DNA of 29,733 nt, taken from NCBI RefSeq assembly GCF_000313135.1, contig NW_004457668.1:52670-82402 (forward strand), in the 5' to 3' direction. A program made the translations under genes and the position numbers. How positions within the stretch are numbered: position 1 is the stretch's first letter; each line of letters opens with the position of its first letter. This stretch comes from Acanthamoeba castellanii str. Neff (lineage: Eukaryota; Discosea; Longamoebia; Acanthamoebidae). This document shows, in pieces, positions 9,497 to 19,210 of the stretch. The notes below the pieces were generated by a model. That model was not told where the DNA came from. It searched no databases and saw only the letters and a program-made list of their open reading frames with translations.

Positions 9497-11467
9497 ATGT
9501 TGGCCACACCAGAAGAAGGAGGCGAGGCTGTGGTGCCGCCTTTGATGCGACGGAAGCGAGGCCGTCCGAGGAAGGTCCGCGTCGATTCAACCCTCCCGAA
9601 GATTTGTACCGCCCGTAAATCTTGTTTGTTTATTTTTTTACATTTTCATTTTCCATGCGAAACAACATGTAAGCCAGAAATGTTTATTCAATTAAATTTA
9701 TTTTTTCACTTTACGATATATGGTGGGCTATTTGGCAGTGGTCGACCTGCGTCCTGCGCCCCTTCAGCCGCCCTCTGGTGGTGGAAGACCAGGGCCAGAG
9801 CAGTCGGCCCACCGACTCTGACTCCGACAATGGCTCCTACACCGCCACCACCACCGCCACCAGTAGCGGCGGCCATGAGGGGACGAGTGCCAAGCGGAGG
9901 CGAAGCCAATGCGAGGAGCACAATAGCGAACGCCGGCACTCATCGTCATCGTCGTCGTCATCGCTTGCGGTGAGCGGCGTGCTGGCGCTGCTGCTCGATG
10001 AAGTGCGCGACATGCAGCGGAGTGTGAAGACCATGGAGCACAGCGTGGCCAAGCTCGCCACCAACCAGGACTCGCTCGACTCCATGCAACACAGTACGGC
10101 CCGCACCACTGCAAACCGCGCACACGCCGCACACCGATACACTGGAGTGCTGAGTTCATCGCTGCGCAGGTTTGAAGCGACAGCTGGACTCTCTGGGCAC
10201 TGTGACCGCAGAGCGTTCGCCACCTGAGCTGCTCACGCGGGCAGTGCCGCCCTTCGGCCACCACCACCGCCACCGCCACCACCTCCCACACCACCACCAG
10301 GCACTGCCCTCGCTCCGGGACCACATCACGTTGTCGGACGGCCTTTCGCGCACCCGATTCGGTTCGCTCTTTCCCTTCCTGTCCAGCTACGACCTCGACT
10401 CCATGCCCTTCGTCATCGACGACCTGTGGTACGACCGTGTGTGAACCGGCGTGTGCTGTTCATTTATCTGAGCTCTGCGTGTGCGGCGGTGTGTGCGTGT
10501 GTGTGCGTGTGCGTGTGTGTGTGTGTGTGCAGTAAACCAATCGTGTTGGTGCGAGTGATTGACCCGCGGCTGATGTTCCGACCAATGCCGGTGATGGTCT
10601 ATGGCAGCCAGGCCTTCTGCGACCTCACTCAATACCACCTGGTAAGCTGCCCTCAGCGCCTCGCTCCGCTGAGTCCAGTACTGATGTACACACACACACA
10701 CACACAACTAACACACACGCGATAGCACGAGATTCAGGGGTTTATGGTGATGAAGATATTCCTGGCCTCGCCGGCCAACATCGACCTGATCTCGCGGCAC
10801 ATGCAGAGCAACAGGTTGGTCGACCCGCCTCCGTCCCTCTATTCGATCACCACTGGACTGACGGCCACCCATATGACGAGCCAGGTCGGTGCTGGGCGTG
10901 GGGGAGATACTGCACATGCTATCGACGCTACGAGCGAAGGACGGCACGCTCTACACCGCCCACATGCGCAACCAGCCCTTCTTCGACTCGAACGGGAAGG
11001 TGCGAGCCACCCACTAGTCACTCTTTGATTAGTCGTTCTCAGCCTCGCTTGCGTGTCGGGTGTGCCGGGTGTTGTTCACACAGGAGGCCTGGGGTCTGAC
11101 GGTGATCGACAAGGCCGAGCCGGTTGCCCCTGCCGACTTAGCTGCCGTTCAGCCGGCAGTGAATGTCAACGCTCCTCCCGCTGCTGGTATGTATGACCAT
11201 CACACACGCATTGATGCGACCACGGCACATGACATCTGAGCCCTCATGAGTGCATTCATGTCGCCAGGTGGTCCCTCCTCGCGCTCACGGCCGCCCAGCG
11301 CCGAAGGCTGGGCCGGATCAGGCGGGTCTTCTTCTGTCACCCCGACCCCTTCTTCAGCGGCTTCAGCGGCGTTGCCGCCACCACCGCCACCACCACCGCC
11401 ACCACCACCGTTTTCCTCCTTCTCCCTCCCGGTCCCCGTGACCTGGTCGCAGTGGTATACCTATTAA
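9497..11467 (+). CDS. Copy A of the regulator family: AT-hook + helix motif + PAS-like domain, no zinc cluster
   Basis: Best model has eight exons (9497-9614, 9788-10093, 10170-10428, 10533-10641, 10726-10814, 10885-10999, 11084-11186, 11268-11467), about 432 residues. It has an AT-hook (RRKRGRPRK, residues about 18-26), a helix (LALLLDEVRDMQRSVKTM), the block FPFLSSYDLDSMPFVIDDL, then PAS exons: KPIVLVRV...PVMVYGSQAFCDLTQYHL, HEIQGF..., the 115-nt exon with KDGTLYTAHMRNQPFFDSNG, then W-G-L-T-V-I-D, and a poly-Pro tail. Zinc-cluster cysteines are absent upstream of the AT-hook, unlike B-E and G. The start of exon 2 is uncertain: the better-looking acceptor at 9738 gives L-V-D-L-R-P-A-P, which matches the paralogues, but then needs a frameshift before the helix; the acceptor at 9787 keeps the frame. 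It is convergent with copy B (101 bp between stops). DNA binding through the AT-hook is plausible; function unproven. Confidence 0.75.
10489..10530. repeat. (GT)n microsatellite in an intron of copy A
   Basis: GT/GTGC alternation fills the 3' part of the intron 10429-10532 and runs directly into its CAG acceptor. A CA tract (about 10689-10706) occupies the next intron. Confidence 0.9.
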
Positions 11468-11568
11468 GAGGGCCAGGAAGCAGAAAGAAGCCAATGGTGT
11501 TTTGTAAGCTGATGGTTGAGGAAAAAATGTACAAAAAAACAAAGGACTGTCGCGTTGTGTGGTACACC

Positions 11569-13538
11569 TCAGGAAGAAGAAGCAGAAGGTGATGATGCCG
11601 ATGAGGCGTCGGAAAAAGGCGAGCAGGAGGGGAACATCACCAGGAAACTCTCAATATCGTGACCCAAGAGCGGAGAGTGCGCCCGAAGCTCCTCGTGGCT
11701 GGCCGGCTCCACGCGATCCACACAGGTGAACGACCATAATGACTTGTGTGTGTGTGTGTGTGTGGTGTGAACGGGGGCGCGGTGGCGGTGCAGGAAGCGA
11801 GCATTAGGTCAAGAGAGTGGGCACACGTACGTTGCCTTGGGTGTCGATGAAGACCTGCCAGCGCAGGTGCGCTTTGAAGATGAGGTTGTGCTTCGTTCGC
11901 GCCAGCGAGGAAAAGTGCAGCACGCCGGTCATGTCCTCGTGAGGCCTGCCAATTGGTGGCGACGGGTCAGCTTTCGGGTCCCCAAATGGGGAAAGAGGGA
12001 GGGGGAGTGAGTGAGAGAAGAGAGAGAGAGAGAGGGAGGGACCTGTGCGTCAGATGGTGCAGGAAGGTCGGCTTGTTAGCTTGGTCGGTCATGGCCACCT
12101 TGTCAATCGCGCATCCCTGCAGCTCGTGCTGGTCACGATCGAGCGAACAAGATCATGAAACGAGTCAGCCAGCTCTACAAAGCAGCCGAGCCAGGCACAT
12201 GGTAGGGGACGACGGCGTTGCAGGTGTTGCGTACGAGTTCGTACTGCGTCAACGCGCAAAACGCCGGGTTGGCGTAGACAAAGATCGGAGTGGGCATTAC
12301 GCCCCTCGTGAAGTCCGGCCATGCGCGCGAGAACGCCATCGGCTTCCTGTTGTGCGAGCACCACCGCACACATGTGCACTTCTGATGTCATCAAGATGCG
12401 TGTGCAGGGCGCGCGGGGTTGGGCGGACTGCAGGCGAGCAATGCAATCACATACCGGAGGTCATCGATGACGAACGGTGTGTCGCGGGTGGCCAGATTGA
12501 AGCGTTCGAGGAAGGGGAACTGCCGCAGGAACTCCAGCCGGGCCGCCCGAGCCGGGAGCGTCAAGTGTGGAAAGAGCTCGGCCACGCCCGGGGCCAGGTA
12601 GTACGACTGCTGCGGCTGCGGCTGCGGCGATGCAAAGGCCTGGAGGCTGGAAGAGCGCGACTGCCAGGGCGACCCCAGGGAGGAGGAAGAGGCCGGTGCG
12701 CTGGTGACCGGAAGGGCGTCTAAAGTCTGCACCAAGCCTACGACCGACCGGTTGTTGGTTGTTGGTTGTTGTTGTTTTGGCCGCACATGCCACTGCGCAC
12801 GCACGAACACACGCACGCACGCACGCGGATAGGTACCCTGATGCCGGTCGGCGAGGGAGAGTTGTTGGGAGGACAGCCGGGAGACGTCCTTCTTGACCCC
12901 CTTGACGCTCCGCCGTATATCGCGCAGTTCGTCGACCAGCAGCTGCAGCACGCTGGGCACCATCGTCGACACGGCCACTGCGCCGACCCGTCCAAGATTG
13001 CTGTCGTCGTCGTCGTCACCGTCCTCTCCTCGCTTCTTCTCGTGCAGTTCGTCGTCACTGTTTCCTTCGACGTGCTTCCGCTTGCCGGTCGCACTTGTGT
13101 GTGTTCTCGCCTCCGGGTTGTTCATCGAAGAAGCTGGCGGTGCGGGTGGTCGCGCCACGCATAGAGGCAGTACTGGGTGTGGCGCGAGGCAAGGCGGGCG
13201 AGATAGTACTTAGAAAAGTCGGAGTTCAAGATCGGGGGGGGGGTGCGGCGTACGTGGTTTGGGTGGTGGCGGCGTGGGCTTGGGGGCGTTGGGGTCGGGC
13301 TTGAGCTTGCGTGGCCGGCCACGCTTGCGCCGCAGGCTGCACGTCGCCCCTGTGCCCGCCTCCACGCATCTCTCACACGGCCGTTGCCTATTTTCATTGA
13401 TTTAATCATTTTTAAAATCAAACAAAAAAACCTGATGCACAAGGACGTAGTCACGTACTGGTTGCACACAAGGCCAGCCTGCACGCATGAAGCACAATTG
13501 GCCCCTTGTGCTCCATCCACCTGTCCTCTAGGCTCCAT
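11569..13538 (-). CDS. Copy B: complete Zn(II)2Cys6 - AT-hook - helix - PAS-like regulator
   Basis: Exons, 5' to 3' on the minus strand: 13459-13538, 13254-13387, 12837-13172 (acceptor 13133 also possible), 12455-12737, 12235-12346, 12043-12128, 11831-11945, 11569-11742; about 439 residues. Exon 1 carries C-x2-C-x6-C (CASCVQAGLVC); exon 2 supplies R-P-C-x2-C-x8-C (CERCVEAGTGATC), completing a Gal4-type binuclear zinc cluster, followed at once by the AT-hook LRRKRGRPRK. Then come a basic/acidic linker, the helix VLQLLVDELRDIRRSV, the block EFLRQFPFLERFNLATRD ending in D-D-L-R, and PAS exons with PTPIFVYANPAFCALTQYEL, HELQGC, WQVFIDTQGN and W-S-F-T-C-V-D-R-V-E-P. Likely a sequence-specific transcription factor whose PAS domain senses a ligand or mediates dimerisation, as known for ERT1/AcuK-type fungal factors; that role is inferred. 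The ATG lies next to a perfect hairpin. Confidence 0.82.
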
Positions 13539-13539
13539 G

Positions 13540-13577
13540 TTTTTTTGGTGTAAAAGATATATTTTACACCAAAAAAA
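13540..13577. repeat. Perfect 16-bp inverted repeat beside the start of copy B
   Basis: Arms 13540-13555 (T7, GGTGT, A4) and 13562-13577 are exact reverse complements with a 6-nt AT loop. It occupies half of the 74-bp gap between the stop of copy C (13613) and the ATG of copy B (13538), both on the minus strand, and ends one base from that ATG. Confidence 0.9.
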
Positions 13578-13612
13578 ACAAAAAACAAAGAGATTATTTA
13601 TATTATCGGCAG

Positions 13613-15526
13613 CTAGGTTGGGGACAAGGTGGGGAAGAGGATCTTCTTCGCTCTCTCCACGTCCTCTGCAGGACACACTGTCAGCGACCTCGTGTGGAAG
13701 GGGATGAAGAAGGGTGGCGGGTGGTACCGTGGGACATTCCGTCCGTGCAGCCACCGTGCGCGAGGCTAAAATGCGGGACCTCGTCGCCACGGGCCGGCTC
13801 TGCGCTGTCGATGCACACCATCACCCAAGATATCTGCCCGTCCAACCAACAGCAGCAGCAGCAGCAACAACACATACAGCTCATTTAGTTTACACGCTAT
13901 TGTGCCGGCGAGTGTTCTAGGGGGCGCGGGCTCGTACATCGCCGTCATCATCAAAGAAGGCCTGATGGCGGAGCGTCGTTTTGATGATGTTGCCGTTCTT
14001 GGTTCGCATGAGCGGGTGCACTTGTATCGTATCGGTTATGTCTGCGTAGGTCCTACACCACGCCCGGTTTGTTTGAAACAAAAGTAACGACGTTAGCCAA
14101 TAGATAGCCTTCGCGTTTACGCCGTTCACAGGCTCTACACCACGCACATCGAGGGACTAACCTATGGGTAATATTCTGGATGAGCTGGCCATGTTGCGTT
14201 CTGTCCGGCACTCCCAGATGCACGGGCGGACAGCCCTGCAGTTCGTGCTGCGCAGCAGCCAAAGAGGCAATATTCAGCTGGGCCGAGTATCATCCATCGA
14301 TGTAGTGTGGGCGCTATGTGTACCAGTTCGTACTGCGTCAGCTCGCAGAAGGACGCGCTGGCGTAGACCATAATGGGTAGTGGCACTCCACGCTCCCAAT
14401 GAGTAGCCGGCAAGAAGCGTAATATCGCAAAGGGTTTCCTGGTATGACACACACGACACACGACACACGACACACGACACACACGACACACGACACACGA
14501 CACACGACGGCACACGACACACGACAAACACGACACACGACACAATTAGGCATGGGGAGGAGATAGACGGAGAAAGAGCGTGGTACCGAAGGTCATCAAC
14601 GATGAATGGAACGTCGCGGGTGGCGAGGTTGTATCTCTCGAGGAAGGGGAACTGCCGGAGGAACTCCAGGCGAGCCGCCCGCGCCGAGTCCGTTGGACGT
14701 GGAACCAGCAGCTCCGACCTGGCCGGTGCCATCGGGGGCACGATGGCCGGAAGAGAGTCCAATCTCTGTGTCAGGTCTGTCGCCACCATCACACGCGTTA
14801 ACCAGAAACTGCGCACAGGCGTGTGTGGTGGACAGAGCAGCGCACCGTGTTGCATGTTGGTGTAGGTGCGCTGCTTGGCCGACAGTCGGGAGACGTCCTT
14901 CTTCATGGCATCTACACTGTGCTTCATGTCCTGCAGCTCGTTGACCAGCAGTTGCAGCACGCTGGGCACCACGCCTGAATTCGCGGCCGTCGGCGGTCGT
15001 AGCTCCTCTCCTCGTACGCGCACTCGGTCCGGCCCAGCGACTTGCCTCTCTTCCTCTTCCTCTTCCTCTTGTTCGTCGTCCATGCAATCGCAGTTACCAC
15101 CACCTCCCGCCCATCGCGTTTTCTCTCTTCCCACGGCTGTTGTTGTTGTTGTTGTGGCTGCGAGTGGCGTGGGGTGTCGCGGGGCAAAAGCGCGAGCTGG
15201 CGGAGCGACCGGGAGGTGGCCATAGGGCAAGGGCGTAGGGCGAAGAGTCGGCACTGCGCAAGATGGAGGGTGAGGGAAGGAGTGAGCGAGAGGAGGGAGG
15301 CGCGCGTACGTGGTTTGGGTGGTGTGGGCTTGGGGGCGTTGGGGTCGGGCTTGACCTTGCGTGGCCGGCCCCGCTTGCGCCGCAGGCTGCACGACCTCGA
15401 TTTTTAAGTTTCAATCAGAAATTGACAATAAACACGCAGAGAACTTCGTACGGCAACGTACTGTTCACATACAAGGCCAGCCTCGGCACAACCACAGCAA
15501 CTCCCTCCCTTCATTACGCTACTCAT
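13613..15526 (-). CDS. Copy C: PAS-like regulator with a half-deleted zinc cluster
   Basis: Exons on the minus strand: 15462-15526, 15310-15395, 14846-15253, 14587-14776, 14324-14438, 14162-14247, 13938-14052, 13728-13833, 13613-13665; about 407 residues. Exon 1 keeps C-x2-C-x6-C (CCGCAEAGLVC). Exon 2 is about 48 nt shorter than in B and begins with S-C-S-L-R-R-K-R-G-R-P-R-K, so the R-P-C-x2-C part is gone and only the last Cys remains; a full binuclear cluster cannot form. The AT-hook, the helix VLQLLVNELQDMKHSV, the block EFLRQFPFLERYNLATRD with D-D-L-R, and all PAS exons (PLPIMVYASASFCELTQYEL, HELQGC, HQAFFDDDGD, W-V-M-V-C-I-D) are intact and in phase. The last exon was chosen because its phase fits and it restores the paralogue motif I-L-F-P-T. 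An intron carries a CACACGA minisatellite. It may have switched to AT-hook-only DNA contact; that is inference. Confidence 0.78.
14445..14544. repeat. CACACGA-type minisatellite in an intron of copy C
   Basis: About 100 bp of near-perfect tandem CGACACA/CACACGA units fill the intron 14439-14586, between the D-D-L-R exon and the first PAS exon. The units have no unique spacers, so this is a simple tandem repeat. Confidence 0.95.
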
Positions 15527-15658
15527 CCTATTTATGAACACCAGCCTCCAATTTTATTTTCCCAATAAAATCAAACAAAAATTCTCGGAGTTGAGGGGAC
15601 AAGTTGCCGCGACTTGGTGTGTTCTTTTTATGGTGTACAACGACGGCCGTCGGCGTGA

Positions 15659-17952
15659 TTAGGTGGGCCAGGGGGAAGATGTGGTCGGTGGAGAGGGGCC
15701 TGAAGATGGCGAAGAATAGTAGGAGGGGAAGAGGAGCCACGACACGCTGTCGGTGATGGGGTCCGAATCTTGTTGCGGTGCGGCCAAGGCGAGAGTCAGG
15801 AGAAGATGGACAGGTGAGTCTCTCTGGCAAAGGGAGGGACGAAAAGAGGGGAACGTTCGTACCCCAGATAGTGCTGGCCGGTGGAGGAGGTGCCGAAACA
15901 GGCGACACGCCATCAACGCACACTATGTTCCAAGCAGCCTACGCCCACCAAGCACAGCGCTGTTAGCCAACGCGAGTGCCCAGGAGAGATGAGAACTGGA
16001 AAGGTACATTTCCGTCGCCGTCAAAGAAGACCTGGGCACGCGAAGAGGTGCGTATGACGCTGCCGTCTTTTCTCCGCATCAGCATCTCAAAGTGGAGGAC
16101 ATCGCCCAAGTCCGGGTGTGCGCTGCAGGAAAGAAACAACGACAACGCAGCACTTGAGCACTGAGGCTCCACATGGCGCGACCATAGTCGAAGGAGTGAA
16201 GGCCGTTATAACGAACCGGTGCAGTAGGTGTTCAAGCATGCGAGCCTTTTGGGCCTCGGTGGGTATGCCAATCTTGAGATGGGACATCCTTGCAGCTCGT
16301 GCTGCAGATCAATCCCAGATGGTAAGTGAGGCCCGAGCGTACTTGAACTCTAGCACACGCACACGCACATGCACATCACACGCACACGCACACGCACACG
16401 CACACGCACACGCACACGCACACGAGAGCAGATTACCAGTTCGTAGTTCAGCGTCGCGCAGAATGCTTCATTTGCGTAGACGATGTGCGGCATTGGCAAC
16501 CGCATTCTGGTGGGGTCGGGCATGATGCGCCCTATAGCAATCGGTTTACTGGCATTGTGTACAAAGAAAGAATGAGTTGAGCGTGTTGCGATTAACAAAT
16601 CATGACTGCAGTAGAAGCGTACTGGAGGTCGTCGATGACGAAAGGCACGTCACGCGTGTCGAGGTTGTAGCACGCCAAGAACGGAAACTGGAGCACGAAT
16701 TGTTTTCGCATCGCACGAATGGGTTCATGCAGGTGCGGATAGAGCGCTTGAACCGACACTGCTGTCAGTGCCGCAGAATAAGATGTCTCGGCCTTCATCG
16801 ATGATTGTTCCCTTGATGAGGAGGTCCACGGCGATGATGATGACGACGACGATGACGATGACGAAGTCGAATACGATGGGCTGGGGCATGGCTCATCGCC
16901 AGTCCCCAACGGGAGGGGAATCGAATCGAGCGTTTGCGCTAGCTCTGCACTCCACCTCTGGTGAGATCGCAGCACAAGCAGATGTGAAAAAACGAGAGAT
17001 AGAAGGAAACGTGTACGTACCGTGCTGCATGTCGCTGAAGCAGAGCTGTTTCGACGACAGCTTGTGTACGTCCTTCTTCATGCACTTGACGCTCCGCCGC
17101 ATGTCCCGCAGTTCGTCGATCAGCAGCTGCAGCACGCCAGGCACCACCGTTGTTTGCGGTGTGGGCTCCGCGCACGCCCCATCGCCTCGCTTCTCCTTCC
17201 TCCGTTCTCTGCTGCGTCGACTCGACGTTGTACTCTCTTGCTCGTCTAGATCGGCGTCACTTCCATGACTCGAGCTGCGCTTCCGTTTGTGCGCACGGTC
17301 ATGCCCGCGTGGCGGAGGCGGTGATTCCTCGAACCGAGGCGTGTTGGCCCTTCCACTTTGTGGCTCTCGTGGCCAAGACGGCGGAGAGACGTGGTGAGGC
17401 GTGGCAGCGGCCGATGGTGATGGGGTGGGCATCGCCCACGCATGCTGAGGAGCTGTGCGCATGCCGGAGTGACCGGCGAAGGCCTCGGCCGCGCGGTGGG
17501 GCGCAGGCCGCTGTCCCAGGTTGATCGAGGGTGATGGTTGCGGCTGCGGTGCCGAGGCCGAGGTTACGACGAACGGCGCTGGGCGAAGGCTCACTTGACA
17601 TGGCGAAGCCAAGGCAAACGACAGTAGGGTGAGGGAGAGAAGGGTCAGGCGCAGCCGTAGCTTGGGGGGAAGGGCGACGTACGTGGCTTGGGCACGGTAT
17701 GAGACTTGGGGGCGTTGGGGTCGGGCTTGGGCTTGCGTGGCCGGCCCCGCTTGCGTCGCAGGCTGCACCCGGTCGCATCGCCTGCACTCGCACATCGCCC
17801 ACAAGGACGACCTCTGAGGAGAGGGGAAGAAAGGTTGGTTTGTAGCGGGGGGGGGCAAAGATGAGAAATAGAATATTCTGCATATACTGGTCGCACGCAA
17901 CACCTGCCCGTGCGCAGGCTAGGCATCCCTCTCCGTCCATCGAGGCCTCCAT
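15659..17952 (-). CDS. Copy D: Zn(II)2Cys6 - AT-hook - PAS-like regulator with a one-base deletion in the PAS region
   Basis: Exons on the minus strand: 17888-17952, 17683-17813, 17021-17593, 16623-16944, 16437-16548, 16217-16301, 16008-16122, 15863-15938, 15659-15768. The zinc cluster is complete: CLACARAGVAC, then D-Q-G-R-P-C-G-R-C with the last Cys eight residues on, which fits the Gal4-type C-D-x-x-R-P-C pattern. AT-hook LRRKRGRPRKPKPDPNAPK follows. The linker (about 190 residues) is rich in Pro/Ser/His with a basic patch, then the helix VLQLLIDELRDMRRSV, the block FVLQFPFLACYNLDTRD with D-D-L, and PAS exons (MPHIVYANEAFCATLNYEL). The HELQGC exon is 85 nt, while B and C have 86 and A 89 (all 2 mod 3). 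The missing base shifts the frame and would end translation in the next exon. The flanking exons match the family in the expected frame, so this is a recent lesion or a sequence error. Upstream in-frame ATGs exist, but 17952 fits the paralogues. Confidence 0.75.
16353..16425. repeat. (CACACG)n repeat in an intron of copy D
   Basis: Tandem CACACG/CACG units lie in the intron 16302-16436 between the first and second PAS exons. Confidence 0.9.
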
Positions 17953-18058
17953 TGACAGTACACGCCAAGCGCGCTTCGGCTTCGTTGGGCCTTCTCCGGC
18001 CAACAATTCGGCGAGTTGGGTTGTTTTTTCTAATTGGCCCAAAAGGTGTTTTTTTTTC

Positions 18059-19012
18059 TCAGCCCCACTTGGTGCTGGCGACATCAACGAGCGTGGGCTG
18101 GAGGGTGGCCACCAGATCCTTCACATCGAGGGACACCAGGAACCCTCGCCCGCCGCCGTTGATGTAGATCTCTCCGACTTCGCCTTCGTTCTTCTTGTCC
18201 TCCGCACTGGCCTTGGCCTGGTCCTCGTCGTCGCTGTCAGCCTGCTCGCCTTCGACGATGGTGCGTTGGATGAAGATGGGGAGCGTCGTCTTGGTGCCGA
18301 AGGGCGACGTCCCGCCCACCTGGTACCCCGTATGCTCCTCCGCCGCCGCTGGCGAACACGCAACCACTGATTACACGCGCTTGTGGTTATGACGCACGCC
18401 ACACAACAGCGCTGATGAGCAGTTGTAGCATACCCCGCTTGGTGCCCAAGTGTGCGGCAAGAGCCTTGGTATCAACGCGCTGATCGCCGTGCATGAGCAC
18501 GATGAAAGGCTTTGCTGTGCCTTTGTCCTCAAACACTAACGTCTATGCGCACGTGAATGCAACACCAGCACGAAAGCAGCACACGTGTGTGTTGGTACAG
18601 CGCAATGCGAGAAGGCGGCACCTTTACAACGCGGTGCTCATCCACCCCAAGAGCGTTAGACGACGCGTTGGTGCCTGTTGCGAGTGGTGCCTGTAAGTGC
18701 GTTGACAGATTAAATCTGAATGAACTATGTTTTCTCCGGCGGGATACCTCCTTTTTCGATGTACTGGTAGTGATGGGTGCGATAGGCAACGTTGCGCTCC
18801 TTCAGGAAGCGCGTCGCCGGAGTGTCTTCATCATGAAGGGCCGGTGTGGTGTTGTCCATCTTTGTTGGAGATTGTGATGTGGAAAACGAAGCCGGAAACG
18901 AGCACAATACTGCCCGAGGTCCCACAGGTAGAGTGGCAGAGGAGACGCACAACGCAGCCGAAGGCCAGACGGACGAGGCTCTGCCGGCGCAGGTCGACCT
19001 TAAATGTTGCAT
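18059..19012 (-). CDS. YbaK/ProX-type aminoacyl-tRNA deacylase, possibly mitochondrial
   Basis: Exons on the minus strand: 18748-19012, 18622-18674, 18434-18542, 18059-18366; about 244 residues from the ATG at 19012, or 193 from the ATG at 18859. The family motifs appear in order: ATRFLKERNVAY near the start of the domain; ALGVDEHRVVKTLVFED (the Lys is the conserved functional residue of YbaK-like proteins); FIVLMHGDQRVD; K-R-V-V-A-C; EEHTGYQVGGTSPFG; and I-Y-I-N-G-G-G-R-G. Known members hydrolyse Cys-tRNA(Pro) or other mischarged tRNAs, protecting translation fidelity. The 51 residues before Met 52 are rich in Ser, Ala, Arg and Cys with no acidic residue, as expected of a mitochondrial presequence, so the longer start is favoured. 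An acidic insert (about 25 residues, D-S-D-D-E-D...) separates two conserved strands near the C-terminus. The gene is divergent from the LIM gene (198 bp between starts). Confidence 0.88.
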
Positions 19013-19210
19013 TTCTTCTTTATTTCCTTGAACAGTCTAAGAGAAAAAATGATTTTACAATCTTTTCTCAGCCACCAAAAGGAGTTGGGGGGATTGGCGG
19101 TTGCCCCAATCGAAGGGGTCAGGTTCGCTGTCGGACAGAGAAAAGCCTTTGTCACCAGGACAGACTCGTTTTGCAAACGAAGAGACACCAACACCCAACC
19201 CAACACAAAC

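Noticed and set aside
14445..14544. Regular short repeats considered as a CRISPR array
   Set aside because: Units are about 7 bp, contiguous and without unique spacers, inside an intron of a eukaryotic gene.
15527..15658. Small inverted repeat (ATTTTATT / AATAAAAT) between copies D and C, compared with the hairpin before copy B
   Set aside because: Arms are only 8 bp of A/T and sequence-unrelated to the 13540-13577 hairpin, so no shared element can be claimed.
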